A stretch of DNA of 64,000 nt from UBA11606 sp964504305 (GCA_964504305.1 CAZDEB010000004.1:62001-126000), one strand, 5' to 3'. Positions 32,951-42,692 are shown, numbered from the stretch's first letter. The notes: a model not told the origin generated them from the sequence alone. Translations and numbers: made by a program.

Positions 32951-35900
32951 ATGTGCGGGATTATCGCGGTCGCACGCCGCCCATCTAGTCGATCAACTCC
33001 TACAGCCGACGAGGTCACCGATCTGGTCGCGGGCCTGGCCGAGACTTTGGCGGTGTCCGACGATGCCTTGACGGCTGGTCTTTCAGCCGCGGCCGACCGG
33101 CTCAGCCGCGCCGACGCGCTACTGCGCGGCGTACCGGGTCTGCGTTTGATGCTCGCCGACCGCAACATCGCGGCGGCGCTTACTCATCACTGTGACGAGA
33201 TTTTGGCCGCCGTCGAAGCCGAGGAGCAACGTCTCGAATCGGGCAGCCACCTCGATTCGGCTGCTCTCGAAGCACGCAATCAGATGCTGATTCGTGTCCG
33301 TGATGGCGTATGGGCGATCACCAGAGATCGCCTTCGGGCGGCGACGGTAGTAGCGGAGTTGTCCGGCGGCGCCACCAGCGCGGGTGCCCTCGAAGCATTC
33401 TTGTCGATTCATCAGGCGCTCTCGGCGGTCGACCGTCTGGAGGTTCGGGGCCGAGACTCCGCGGGGTTGCACGTGTTGGTTCACGACCATGCTCTCGACC
33501 TCAGCGACCCCGTAACTTTGGCCGCGATCGAACGGCGTTCCGGCGATGCGAACTTTGGGACCGGTTCGGTTCGGGTGGTTGACGGAGTCCTCAGCGTTGT
33601 TCACAAGGTCGCAGCCGAGATCGGCGAGCTCGGCGATAACACGGCAGTGATCCGCGCCGCGTTTGCTGCCGACGAATTGTTGCGAGACGCATTGGCCAAC
33701 GACACGGCTCGCACTCTGGTCTTGGGCCACACTCGGTGGGCATCGATCGGAATTATCAGCGAACCCAACGCTCATCCGCTCAACAGCGAGCTTCTCGATG
33801 CGGAGGGCCCTTACGTCGTTGGTGCGCTCAATGGCGATGTCGACAACTTTGCCGATCTGATAGCCGAAGAGGGCGTCACGATTACCCCGTTGATCACGAC
33901 TGATGCCAAGGTCATCCCCAGTATCACCAGTAGGCGCCTGTCCGAGGGCCTCGATTCCGCCGAGGCGTTTCGCCGGACGGTCGCGACCTTTGAAGGCTCC
34001 GTGGCCATTGGTGCTTGCACTGCGGCGGCTCCCGACCGTCTTCAACTGGCGCTTCGCGGGAGCGGACAAGCGCTCTACATTGGACTGGCCGAGGACTGCT
34101 ACATAGTGGCGAGCGAGCCCTACGGCGTGGTTGAGGAGACTGCCAACTATCTCCGTATGGACGGCGAGACGCCGGGCAATCCCGAAAACCCCAATGCCAG
34201 TCGAGGTCAGATCGTCGAGTTGGACGCCAATCTGGCTGGTTCGATCGAGGGGATTTTGCGTAGGTCCTATGACGGTACCGACTTGCCGGTAACCGACGAT
34301 GACATCGGCGTCGCGCAGATCACTACACGCGACATCGACCGCGGCGACAACCCCCACTACTTGATGAAGGAAATTGGTGAGGCCCCGACCTCATTTCGCA
34401 AGACCCTTCGAGGAAAGGTCATCGAGAGCGATGACGGGCCTCGGGTCTCGCTCGGACCGGCGGTCATCCCGGTCGATCTGCGGGCCGATATCTCGGCCGG
34501 AAGGGTCAGGAGAGTGTTGGTAATCGGCCAGGGGACGGCGGCTGTGGCTGGTCAGAGCCTCGCGGCGGCGCTCGATGCACTCATCCCCGACGCCAAGATC
34601 GAAGCCGAGTCAGTGCTGGCGACGGAACTCTCGGGCTTTCAGTTGCGTTCAGACATGACCGACACGCTCATTGTTGCGGTGAGTCAGTCGGGAACTACCA
34701 CTGACACCAACCGAACAGTCGACATCGTGCGCAATCGTGGCGCGAAAGTCATCGCCATCGTGAACCGTCGCGGTAGCGATCTGACCGATCGTGCCGACGG
34801 GGTTCTTTACACGTCTGATGGCCGTGACGTCGAGATGAGCGTGGCTTCGACAAAAGCGTTCTACAGCCAGATCGCGGCCGGGTTACTGCTCGCCGTCGCC
34901 ATTGCTGACGAAGTCCTTGGCGAACAAGGAGTTGACGATCGGCGCGCGCTGGTGCGCGAGATCACCAATATGCCGTCGGCGATGGAGACAGTGATTTCTC
35001 GCCGCGACATCATCGGTGAAGCGGCCCGACAGTTTGCTCCGAGCCGTCGCTACTGGGCGTTGGTTGGCAACGGCCCCAATCGTATTGCGGCCCAAGAAGT
35101 CAGGATCAAACTGTCGGAGCTCTGCTACAAGTCGATTGCCGCCGACTCCACCGAAGACAAGAAACACATTGATCTCTCCTCGGAGCCGCTAATTCTTGTT
35201 TGTGCCGCCGGTCTGACCGGGTCGACCGCCGACGACGTTGCCAAAGAGGTGGCAATTTTCAGAGCCCACAAGGCTGCTCCGATCGTGATTGCCGATGACG
35301 ATCAGGACCGGTTCAACAGCGCCCTTGCTGTGCTGGCGGTTCCCGCGGTCGATCCTCGGCTCGGATTTGTCTTGTCGGCGATGGCCGGTCATCTATTTGG
35401 TTACGAGGTTGCGTTGGCGATCGATGCTCAGGCGATGCCTTTGCGCGAGGCCCGCAGTGCGATCGAGCAGGCTGCATCCAGCTCCAGCCTGAACGGCGAA
35501 CAAGCTCTCGAGTCGGTCAGGCCCGTCTTGGAGCGCGCCGGCGCGGCGTTCTTCGACGGTGTGCGCACTGGTTCGCTGAACGGACACCTCGAGGCATCCA
35601 CGGCGGTGCGGATAGCTTCGCTGCTTCGGTTCGCCTTGGGATCCACGGCCTTTGAGGCTTATCAAATTGAGTACGGCAAAGTCGGCACGCCGGCCGTCGT
35701 TCTGGACGATCTGGCATCGGCTCTCACTATTGGTATCGAAGAACTGACTCGGCCTATAGATGCAATCAAACACCAAGCCAAGACGGTTACGGTCGGAATC
35801 TCTCGCTCGGACGAGACCTTGCTCGAGATTCCGTTGGCTCGGGCCGCTCTCGACGCCGGCGCTCCCCGCGATCGCCTCAGTTATGCGTCGCTGCGCACTT

Positions 35901-36385
35901 TGGCCGATCTTGATCCCGCGGTCGCCGAGGTGCTGGGTTACACCCGATACCGCATCGAGGGCCTCGGGACTGACGCCGAAACTCCCACCGTGTTCGTGGT
36001 TGATCGGGGTGGGATATCTCGCAACATCCCGTCTCGTGCCGACCGATCGCCAAGTCTCAAAGGCACCAAACACCAGGTCGCTCTTGAGCGGCGAGTGTTT
36101 GTGGCCAGGGGCCGCAGCGATGACCGAACAGTCGTGATTATTCCCGAGGTCAAGGACAGCGTCACGACCGGCCTCACTCTCTTGCAGGTTCGGTTCTCAG
36201 ACGAACTTTCGACCGCTGGCGCCCGTGGCGTGCTGCAGGGCTACCGCAACCGCTACTCCGCGGTGCGTGACGCGGTGACCGAAACCGAGCCGACGTTTCG
36301 TGAAGACCTACTGGCGGCCCAGAGCGTGAGCGACTTGCTGACGTTGCCGATCAACGACCTGGCTGATCGTTGGCGCACAAGCTGA
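32951..36385 (+). CDS. Giant GlmS-like glutamine-fructose-6-phosphate aminotransferase
   Basis: GlmS makes glucosamine-6-phosphate from fructose-6-phosphate and glutamine. ATG 32951 (GGAGGAAACC before it) gives MCGIIAV, so Cys becomes the N-terminal nucleophile. Glutaminase residues are present: GHTRWAS, GALNGDVDNF, TTDAKVI. Two SIS sugar domains lie at about 515-645 and 695-835, with SQSGTTTDT and SELCYKS, and KKHIDLS where GlmS has KHGPLAL. The end motif AKTVTVG of GlmS is at about residue 945. At 1144 residues it is nearly twice the usual 610: about 135 extra between MCGIIAV and LEVRGRDSAGL, about 90 after SIS2 and about 195 at the C-terminus. Beside glmM it is probably the cell's GlmS, but another sugar is possible. 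Confidence 0.85.
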   Translation: MCGIIAVARRPSSRSTPTADEVTDLVAGLAETLAVSDDALTAGLSAAADRLSRADALLRGVPGLRLMLADRNIAAALTHHCDEILAAVEAEEQRLESGSHLDSAALEARNQMLIRVRDGVWAITRDRLRAATVVAELSGGATSAGALEAFLSIHQALSAVDRLEVRGRDSAGLHVLVHDHALDLSDPVTLAAIERRSGDANFGTGSVRVVDGVLSVVHKVAAEIGELGDNTAVIRAAFAADELLRDALANDTARTLVLGHTRWASIGIISEPNAHPLNSELLDAEGPYVVGALNGDVDNFADLIAEEGVTITPLITTDAKVIPSITSRRLSEGLDSAEAFRRTVATFEGSVAIGACTAAAPDRLQLALRGSGQALYIGLAEDCYIVASEPYGVVEETANYLRMDGETPGNPENPNASRGQIVELDANLAGSIEGILRRSYDGTDLPVTDDDIGVAQITTRDIDRGDNPHYLMKEIGEAPTSFRKTLRGKVIESDDGPRVSLGPAVIPVDLRADISAGRVRRVLVIGQGTAAVAGQSLAAALDALIPDAKIEAESVLATELSGFQLRSDMTDTLIVAVSQSGTTTDTNRTVDIVRNRGAKVIAIVNRRGSDLTDRADGVLYTSDGRDVEMSVASTKAFYSQIAAGLLLAVAIADEVLGEQGVDDRRALVREITNMPSAMETVISRRDIIGEAARQFAPSRRYWALVGNGPNRIAAQEVRIKLSELCYKSIAADSTEDKKHIDLSSEPLILVCAAGLTGSTADDVAKEVAIFRAHKAAPIVIADDDQDRFNSALAVLAVPAVDPRLGFVLSAMAGHLFGYEVALAIDAQAMPLREARSAIEQAASSSSLNGEQALESVRPVLERAGAAFFDGVRTGSLNGHLEASTAVRIASLLRFALGSTAFEAYQIEYGKVGTPAVVLDDLASALTIGIEELTRPIDAIKHQAKTVTVGISRSDETLLEIPLARAALDAGAPRDRLSYASLRTLADLDPAVAEVLGYTRYRIEGLGTDAETPTVFVVDRGGISRNIPSRADRSPSLKGTKHQVALERRVFVARGRSDDRTVVIIPEVKDSVTTGLTLLQVRFSDELSTAGARGVLQGYRNRYSAVRDAVTETEPTFREDLLAAQSVSDLLTLPINDLADRWRTS

Positions 36386-36420
36386 CGGTTGCGTGGCGTT
36401 ACGCCCGGTAGTGTCCGGTC

Positions 36421-36792
36421 GTGCTCGGAATCGGTACTGACCTGGTCGACGTTGATCGCTTTCGTGCCGTGCTGGAACGCACGCCAGGAATGCGCGACCG
36501 CCTATTCACGGTTGGCGAGTTGGCCTACGCCGACACGTCGGGTGATCCAGCTCGCCCACTGGCGGCGAGATTCGCGGCCAAGGAAGCAGCGTTGAAGTCG
36601 TTGGGTGTGGGTCTTGGCTCGATGCGGTTTGTCGAGATCGAGGTGGTGCGTCACGAGAACGGGCGACCCGAGTTGGTTCTGCACGGTGACGCGGCGTCGT
36701 TCGCGGCTACGCGCGGGGTTTCGGGATTTCTGGTTACGTTGAGCCACACCGACACTTTGGCTCAGGCCGTAGTTGTCGCGTCGGCCTCGTGA
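36421..36792 (+). CDS. acpS: Holo-ACP synthase
   Basis: Transfers phosphopantetheine from CoA to apo-ACP. The 123-residue product has GIGTDLVDVDRF and ARFAAKEAALKSLG, the metal and catalytic motifs. GTG start. It is followed by alr after 13 bases, a usual actinobacterial order. Confidence 0.95.
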   Translation: MLGIGTDLVDVDRFRAVLERTPGMRDRLFTVGELAYADTSGDPARPLAARFAAKEAALKSLGVGLGSMRFVEIEVVRHENGRPELVLHGDAASFAATRGVSGFLVTLSHTDTLAQAVVVASAS

Positions 36793-36805
36793 GCGGTCCA
36801 CCACC

Positions 36806-37900
36806 ATGACCGTGTACGCCGACATCGATCTCGACGCGGTGCGACACAACATTGCGAAGGTGAGCGAGGTCGCCCAGACCCCGATCTGTGCCGTCGTGAA
36901 GGCCGATGGCTACGGGCACGGAGCGTTGCCGGTTGCCGCCGCCGCCGTCGAAGCTGGCGCCACTTGGCTCGCGGTGGCAACGGTTTCCGAAGCAGTTGCG
37001 GTCAGCGCTACCAACCCGCTGATCCCAGTGCTGGTCTTGTCCGAACGCCCCGCTGTCGAGCTGAACGAGTTCGCCGGTCGCCTGCCCGACAACATCCGAC
37101 TCACCGTCGCCACCGAGCGAGGGGTTCGCGCCTGCACCCGGCTTGGCGCCCGAGTTCGCCTCCATCTAAAGATCGACACGGGGATGCATCGCATGGGGGC
37201 CGATCCGGCCGAGGCGGTCGAGATAGCGCGCCTGATCGAATCGTTGCCGCAGGTCGAACTCGAGGGGGTCTGGACTCACCTCGCCCAAGCCGACAACGGG
37301 GTAGCCGAACCCTCTGATGCGCAGCTCGTTCGGTTTGAGGAGGTGCTCGGGCGCTTGACCGAGGCCGGAATCTCCCCGCCGATGCGCCACGTTGCAAATT
37401 CCGCAGGCACCCTCGCTCACCCCGCGAGCCGTCACGATCTGGTTCGAATCGGGATCGCTATGTACGGCGTTGCTCCTTCGGAACACTTCGAGGGCGTGAT
37501 CGGCCTGAGGCCGGCGCTACGCCTCTCGACCTCGGTATCGGCGGTGCGAGATGTGCGTGCGGGAGAATCGGTTTCCTACGGCGGTCGTTGGAGTGCCACC
37601 GTTGCTCAACGGGTTGCGACTCTTCCTGTTGGCTACGCCGATGCGGTCAGGCGAGATTCTGGTCTCCACGGCGTTGAGGTCCTTATCGGGAGCCGTCGCC
37701 GTCGGATTGTGGGCAACGTCACGATGGATCAAACGATGGTCCTGGTTGATGAGCATGTGCTTACCGGCGACGAGGCGGTCTTGATTGGCGATCAAGGTCA
37801 GGAGGCGATCGGGGCCAACGATGTGGCCCGTCACCTCGGCACGATCGGCTACGAGGTGCTGACCAGTATCGGGCCACGAGTCGTGCGGCGTTACGGGTGA
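36806..37900 (+). CDS. alr: Alanine racemase
   Basis: PLP enzyme that makes D-alanine for peptidoglycan. The PLP lysine is in VVKADGYGHG near residue 35; the second catalytic base region is DIGLRIG-like (RIGIAMYGVAP), and SYGGRW supports the fold. ATG 36806 was chosen over 36773, which lies within acpS. It overlaps the next gene by 4 bases (GTGA). Confidence 0.95.
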   Translation: MTVYADIDLDAVRHNIAKVSEVAQTPICAVVKADGYGHGALPVAAAAVEAGATWLAVATVSEAVAVSATNPLIPVLVLSERPAVELNEFAGRLPDNIRLTVATERGVRACTRLGARVRLHLKIDTGMHRMGADPAEAVEIARLIESLPQVELEGVWTHLAQADNGVAEPSDAQLVRFEEVLGRLTEAGISPPMRHVANSAGTLAHPASRHDLVRIGIAMYGVAPSEHFEGVIGLRPALRLSTSVSAVRDVRAGESVSYGGRWSATVAQRVATLPVGYADAVRRDSGLHGVEVLIGSRRRRIVGNVTMDQTMVLVDEHVLTGDEAVLIGDQGQEAIGANDVARHLGTIGYEVLTSIGPRVVRRYG

Positions 37901-39009
37901 CCAAACAGGTCTTGTTGGTAGAACCGTTTCTGGGTGGTTCGCATCAGCAGTGGGCGACCGGTTGGCGGGCCAACTCGCGCCACTCGATCGAAATCATCGG
38001 CCACGCCGGCGACTCGTGGCGATGGCGGATGAGGGGAGGCTCGGTGAGTCTGGCTCGACAAGCCGCCGAGATAGTCGCTCGAGAGGGAATCCCGGATGTG
38101 GTGATGAGTACCGACATGCTCGATCTCGCCAGCTTCGCTGGAATATCTCGAGGATGGAGCGGTGGCGTGGCGCTTGTTCACTATCTGCACGAGAACCAAC
38201 TGACGTATCCTCGCCAGCCGGGCGAACCCGTCGACGTTGGATTGGCGTGGATGACTTGGCGTTCGTTGGTGACCGCTGACGAGATCTGGTGCAACTCGAC
38301 GTTTCATCGCGAGGCCCTCCGTGGCGCGCTCGACTCGTTCGTGCATGAAGTGCCCGACGAGTCGCACGAGGATGAGTTGCGACAGGTAGGCACGAAGTTG
38401 GTCACGATGCCGGTGGGGGTCGACAGCTTGCGACTCATCGCTCGATCCAGCGGACCCGCGAATCGGCGTCCTCTGGTGATATCGAATCAACGATGGCACC
38501 ACGACAAAGATCTTGGCTCGGTGCTCAGAGCCTTGGTGAAGGCCAGCGAGGCGGGGCACCAGTTTGATGTTGCACTGCTGGGCGACGACACCGGTGGGGA
38601 GGCTGAAACGCTCGCCCCTCTGGTGGAGCGGCTCGGGGACCGAGTGATTGCCCGTGGGCACTTGCCGCGGCCCGACTACGAGGACATGTTGGCCCGCGCC
38701 GATGTTGTGGTGTCGGCGGCGCGAAACGAGTTCTTCGGCATAGCGGTTGTCGAGGCGGTCGCGGCGGGCGCATGGCCCGTGCTTCCCAACTCGTTGGCCT
38801 ATCCCGAGATCATCGAGTCGCCGTTTCATCAGTTGTCGCTGTACGAACCAGGAGGTTTGGGTGTCCTTCTGCGCTCGGCGCTCACCAAGGCAGCGGCGGG
38901 GGAGCGGCCGCCAAGCGCGCTCAGCGAGTCGATGGCCAGGTTCGATTGGTCGATAGTTGCCGCGGCTTATGACGACCGAATCGACGAGCTGAGCGCTGCC
39001 CGAACCTGA
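37897..39009 (+). CDS. DUF3524/QTMAN-like glycosyltransferase
   Basis: The 370-residue product starts with LLVEPFLGGSHQQWATGW and has LVHYLHENQLTYP, the signature of the family that includes human GTDC1, the enzyme that mannosylates queuosine in tRNA-Asp. The second half is a GT-B donor domain (ISNQRWHHDKDLGSVLRAL, then RNEFFGIAVVEAVAAGAWPVLPN). Family knowledge therefore suggests tRNA-queuosine mannosyltransferase; the substrate here is not proven. It is coupled to alr by a 4-base overlap and precedes the tsa genes, which also modify tRNA. Confidence 0.8.
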   Translation: MTKQVLLVEPFLGGSHQQWATGWRANSRHSIEIIGHAGDSWRWRMRGGSVSLARQAAEIVAREGIPDVVMSTDMLDLASFAGISRGWSGGVALVHYLHENQLTYPRQPGEPVDVGLAWMTWRSLVTADEIWCNSTFHREALRGALDSFVHEVPDESHEDELRQVGTKLVTMPVGVDSLRLIARSSGPANRRPLVISNQRWHHDKDLGSVLRALVKASEAGHQFDVALLGDDTGGEAETLAPLVERLGDRVIARGHLPRPDYEDMLARADVVVSAARNEFFGIAVVEAVAAGAWPVLPNSLAYPEIIESPFHQLSLYEPGGLGVLLRSALTKAAAGERPPSALSESMARFDWSIVAAAYDDRIDELSAART

Positions 39010-39028
39010 TCCAACTATTGTCGGCGGC

Positions 39029-39895
39029 GTGAACGTTGATCTGCCAGGGGTAACCATCGGCCACTGGACCGACCGGCCCGCTCGTACTGGGTGCACGGTG
39101 ATTCGTTTGTCCCCGGCGGCGGTTGCCTCGGGCGAAGTCCGTGGTGGCGCTCCGGCGACGCGCGAGTTCGAATTGCTCGACCCGACCCGTCATGTCGAGC
39201 GCGTCGATGCGATTGTGCTCAGCGGCGGCTCGGCCTTCGGTCTGGCGGCTGCCGACGGGGTAACTGCGGCTTTGGCCGACGCCGGCGTCGGCTTTGCGAC
39301 CGCCCACGGTCCGGTCCCGATTGTTGTGGCCATGAGCCTTTACGACCTCGGAGTGGGCGACCCGTCGGCTTACCCGAACGCCGCTTCGGGGCAGGCCGCT
39401 CTGCAAGACGCCAGCAACAATCCGTCGATCGGCGCGGTGGGGGCGGGAGCGGGTGCGACCGTGGGCAAGTGGCGAGGCCCCGCGGGGCGGCGAGACGCCG
39501 GTTTCGCGATCGAGGTGTTGCGCGACGGTGCGCTCGTGGTGGTCGCGGCGGTGGCCGTAAACGCGGCAGGCGACATCGACGACGGTCAAACGGTTTCGGC
39601 CGCCAAGGCGGGCGAGCCGTTGTGGCCCTCAGACGACGCACCGTTTGGCAACACGGTTATCGGGGCGGTGCTGACCAACGCCAAACTCGACAAGACGGGT
39701 TGTCTGGTCGTAGCTCAGGGCGGCCACGACGGGTTGGCCCGAGCGGTTATGCCGCCGCACATGCGCGCCGACGGTGATGCCTTTGTCGCTGCCTCCACGG
39801 GCGTTGTAGAGGCGCCTCTCGACCATGTTCGGTTGATGGCGGTAGTGGCGACCGAGACGGCCATCCGATCGAGCGTCGATACGCTTTCGGCGTGA
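39029..39895 (+). CDS. P1 family (DmpA-like) peptidase
   Basis: N-terminal-nucleophile aminopeptidase family that matures by self-cleavage. The 288-residue product has PGVTIGHWTD, VLSGGSAFGLAAADGV and the probable cleavage and nucleophile region FGNTVIGAVLTNAKLDK, where Thr would be the new N-terminus. Such enzymes act on D- or beta-aminoacyl peptides or are self-processed with unknown substrates. GTG start. No partner gene is obvious. Confidence 0.82.
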   Translation: MNVDLPGVTIGHWTDRPARTGCTVIRLSPAAVASGEVRGGAPATREFELLDPTRHVERVDAIVLSGGSAFGLAAADGVTAALADAGVGFATAHGPVPIVVAMSLYDLGVGDPSAYPNAASGQAALQDASNNPSIGAVGAGAGATVGKWRGPAGRRDAGFAIEVLRDGALVVVAAVAVNAAGDIDDGQTVSAAKAGEPLWPSDDAPFGNTVIGAVLTNAKLDKTGCLVVAQGGHDGLARAVMPPHMRADGDAFVAASTGVVEAPLDHVRLMAVVATETAIRSSVDTLSA

Positions 39896-39914
39896 CGAAA
39901 CTGGTAGTTGCATC

Positions 39915-40400
39915 GTGATTCGGTGCTCGACGGCTGCGCCCGAGCAGACCAAGCGTCTCGCCGCGGCAGTGGCCTTGGCTGTGGTCGACGGCGATCTGCT
40001 TGTGCTCGTGGGCGATCTGGGCGCGGGCAAGACGGCCTTTACCCAAGGGTTCGCGGCGGCGCTCGGAGTTGCCGACTCGGTGACGAGTCCGACGTTCACG
40101 CTGGCCAATCGTTACGAAGGTTCGGTGGTTCTCAATCACCTCGATGCCTACCGGGTCGAGGACCTGTCGGAGGCCGAACACCTCGCGCTACCCGAACTGC
40201 TCGACGATGGAGTGACCGTCATCGAGTGGGGCGACAATATTTTGGGGGCGCTACCCAGCGACCGGCTCGAAATTCGCATCACCCTCGGGTTCAACGACGA
40301 CGACCGCGATCTCGAGCTTTCGTGCCTGGGTCCTACTTGGGTCGCCCGTCGAGATGCGCTGGCGGTCTCGCTGAGCCAGTGGGGTTCGAAGTCGTGCTGA
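39915..40400 (+). CDS. tsaE: tRNA threonylcarbamoyladenosine ATPase TsaE
   Basis: ATPase that helps TsaB-TsaD make t6A37 in tRNA. The 161-residue product has P-loop GDLGAGKTAFTQG, SPTFTL and HLDAYRV, then EWGDN. GTG 39915. Its end overlaps tsaB by 7 bases. Confidence 0.95.
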   Translation: MIRCSTAAPEQTKRLAAAVALAVVDGDLLVLVGDLGAGKTAFTQGFAAALGVADSVTSPTFTLANRYEGSVVLNHLDAYRVEDLSEAEHLALPELLDDGVTVIEWGDNILGALPSDRLEIRITLGFNDDDRDLELSCLGPTWVARRDALAVSLSQWGSKSC

Positions 40401-41092
40401 TCCTCGGAATCGAGTCGGCGACGTCGCGAGTTGGCTGCGCTATTGGTGGCCACGAAGGGGTAATTGCATCGGTTCATTCGTCGCGTGGTCGACGTCATGC
40501 CGAATCTCTTGCGCCTCAGATCCAATTTGCTTGCGACCAAGCCGGCGTGGCGCTGCGCGAAATAGGTGTGGTGGCGGTCGATGTGGGTCCGGGGCTCTAC
40601 ACCGGTCTTCGGGTTGGGGTAACCACGGCGATGGCGTTGGCTCAGACGCTTCGTGTTCCCATGATCGGGGTTTCGTCGCTTGACCTCCTGGCGTTTCCGG
40701 CCGCTCACACCAGCCGGGTGATTGTGGCGGCTATCGACGCGCGTCGAGGTGAGGTATTCCACGCCAGCTATCGGGCGGTGCCCGGCGGCGTGCAGCGAAT
40801 CACCGAGCCTGCGGTGGATCGCCCCGGCGACTTGTGCTCGGCTATCGAGGCCAACAATGACGACGTCTTGTTGGTTGGTGATGGGGCCTTGCAATACGGC
40901 GACAATTTCGAGGGAGTGAGCGGCATCGAGGTTGCCGACCGGAGCCTCGCGTTTCCCTCGGCCGACGCTCTCGTGAGCCTTGCCCACGCCCGAGCGCTGC
41001 GTGAGGAGTTCGTTAGACCCGACCAAATCGAGCCGCTGTATCTTCGCCGCCCGGATGCCGTGGCCAAATGGGACGATCGGAACAAGTCGTGA
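40394..41092 (+). CDS. tsaB: TsaB, t6A complex subunit
   Basis: Pairs with TsaD in t6A synthesis. The 232-residue product starts LILGIESATSRVGCAI and contains GPGLYTGLRVGVTTAM. GTG 40394 was chosen, as the conserved part begins there; the longer frame upstream is a shadow of tsaE. It overlaps rimI by 4 bases. Confidence 0.94.
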   Translation: MLILGIESATSRVGCAIGGHEGVIASVHSSRGRRHAESLAPQIQFACDQAGVALREIGVVAVDVGPGLYTGLRVGVTTAMALAQTLRVPMIGVSSLDLLAFPAAHTSRVIVAAIDARRGEVFHASYRAVPGGVQRITEPAVDRPGDLCSAIEANNDDVLLVGDGALQYGDNFEGVSGIEVADRSLAFPSADALVSLAHARALREEFVRPDQIEPLYLRRPDAVAKWDDRNKS

Positions 41093-41610
41093 CTCCGACC
41101 GTGATCAACGACATGGCATTGGCCGACATCGCAGCCGTTATCAAAGTCGATCGTGTGTGCTACCCGGACCCTTTCGACGAGGCGGCTTGGCTTCGAGAAT
41201 TCGAAGCGCCCAACCGCTGCCATCTCGTGGCCATGATTGGCGGCGAGATCGTCGGTCATGCTGGGTCATTACAGGTTGTAGATGAGACCCATGTCGCGAC
41301 GGTGGCCGTAGCCGCCGCTCACGAAGGTGCCGGCATTGCCACGCGGCTCGTCGCCGAGTTACTCCGTCGGGGCGTCGGCTCGGGTGCGTTGGCGGCGACT
41401 CTCGAGGTGCGGGTTTCTTCGATGCGGGCGCAACGTCTCTACTCGCGCCTTGGTTTTGTGCCTGCGGGAGTGCGTTCGAACTATTACTCGAATCCAACCG
41501 AGGATGCCTTGATCATGTGGTTGTACGACCTTCAGTCGCGTTCGGCCCAGGATCGGCTGGGGCGAGTCGTGGCCGAGCTCGACCTTTCTTCATCGCGAGG
41601 TTCAAGATGA
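41089..41610 (+). CDS. rimI: RimI-like N-acetyltransferase
   Basis: GNAT fold of 173 residues. The acetyl-CoA loop is HEGAGIATRLV, and ARG-like RLYSRLGFVPAGVRSNYYSNPTEDALIM is the late motif of RimI. RimI acetylates S18 or other N-termini; in this cluster it is commonly linked to tsa genes. GTG 41089 overlaps the tsaB stop (GTGA), and its end overlaps tsaD. Confidence 0.92.
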   Translation: MTPTVINDMALADIAAVIKVDRVCYPDPFDEAAWLREFEAPNRCHLVAMIGGEIVGHAGSLQVVDETHVATVAVAAAHEGAGIATRLVAELLRRGVGSGALAATLEVRVSSMRAQRLYSRLGFVPAGVRSNYYSNPTEDALIMWLYDLQSRSAQDRLGRVVAELDLSSSRGSR

Positions 41611-42611
41611 CCGCCGACCGAATCCTTGGTATCGAGACGTCGTGTGACGAAACAGCCGCGTCGATCGTCAACCGCGGCACCGATGTGATGTCCTCGGTGG
41701 TCGCTAGCCAAATAGAGATCCACGCGCGGTACGGCGGTGTCGTCCCCGAGGTGGCCAGCCGTGCTCATGTCGAGACGATCATGCCGGTGATTGCTCAGTC
41801 GATCGTCGAGGCCGGAGTCCAAGACGCGCAAATCGAAGCGGTTGCCTCAACGTACGGTCCCGGACTTGTGGGGGCGCTGTTGATCGGGGTGTCGGCTGCG
41901 AAGGCGATGTCGCTCGTTTGGGATGTGCCATTCGTGGCCGTCAACCATCTCGAAGCTCACTTGTATGCCGCGTTTCTCGAAGAACCCGATCTCGAGATGC
42001 CGTTGGTGATCTTATTGGTCTCGGGTGGTCACACGATGCTGATCGTCATGGAAGATCACCTCCGCTATCGCGTGCTGGGAAGCACTCTCGACGACGCGGC
42101 CGGCGAGGCCTTCGACAAGGTTGCTCGTTACATGGATCTCGGCTATCCGGGCGGTCCGGTAATCGATCGCCTGAGTGTCGACGGCGATCCTCAAGCGATT
42201 CGGTTCCCGCGGGCCATGGCCAGCGACGGCTGGGACTTCTCGTTCAGTGGGGTCAAGACCGCGGTGGTCAACCACGTTCGCAAGAACCCCGGTGTCGAGG
42301 TTCACGATGTTGCGGCATCGTTTCAGGAGGCCGTTGTGGACGTGCTCATAAGAAAGGCTCGCAAGGCCGCGCAAGAGGTCGGAGCAAAAGGTCTGTGTCT
42401 CGCAGGCGGTGTGGCGGCGAACTCGCGTTTGCGCGAACGGTTGCTCGATGTTTGCGTGGCCGACGGCTACCGGGCATTTCTCCCCAGCCGGTCGATGTGC
42501 ACCGATAACGCGGCGATGGTGGCGGCAGCAGCGTGGTGGCGGTTGCAGGCCGATGGTCCGTCTCCGCTCGACATCGGCGCCAATCCCTCTTTACGACTAC
42601 CAGTGGTGTAG
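41607..42611 (+). CDS. tsaD: TsaD, t6A synthase subunit
   Basis: Catalytic subunit that transfers threonylcarbamoyl to A37. The 334-residue product has ILGIETSCDETAASIV, the metal ligands in VNHLEAHLYAAF, SGGHTMLI and CLAGGVAANSRLRE. ATG 41607 overlaps the rimI stop (ATGA). In related genomes groES follows; here three receptor genes are inserted. Confidence 0.96.
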   Translation: MTADRILGIETSCDETAASIVNRGTDVMSSVVASQIEIHARYGGVVPEVASRAHVETIMPVIAQSIVEAGVQDAQIEAVASTYGPGLVGALLIGVSAAKAMSLVWDVPFVAVNHLEAHLYAAFLEEPDLEMPLVILLVSGGHTMLIVMEDHLRYRVLGSTLDDAAGEAFDKVARYMDLGYPGGPVIDRLSVDGDPQAIRFPRAMASDGWDFSFSGVKTAVVNHVRKNPGVEVHDVAASFQEAVVDVLIRKARKAAQEVGAKGLCLAGGVAANSRLRERLLDVCVADGYRAFLPSRSMCTDNAAMVAAAAWWRLQADGPSPLDIGANPSLRLPVV

Positions 42612-42692
42612 TTGGGCCATCTGGCCCTATCACCTCTGACCTTGGTCGTTACGGGCTGAACTGACTCTCGGAGCACGTCGACGCTTCTATTA

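Noticed and set aside
37891..39096. 401-codon minus frame across the glycosyltransferase gene
   Set aside because: Antisense shadow of a protein with clear family motifs.
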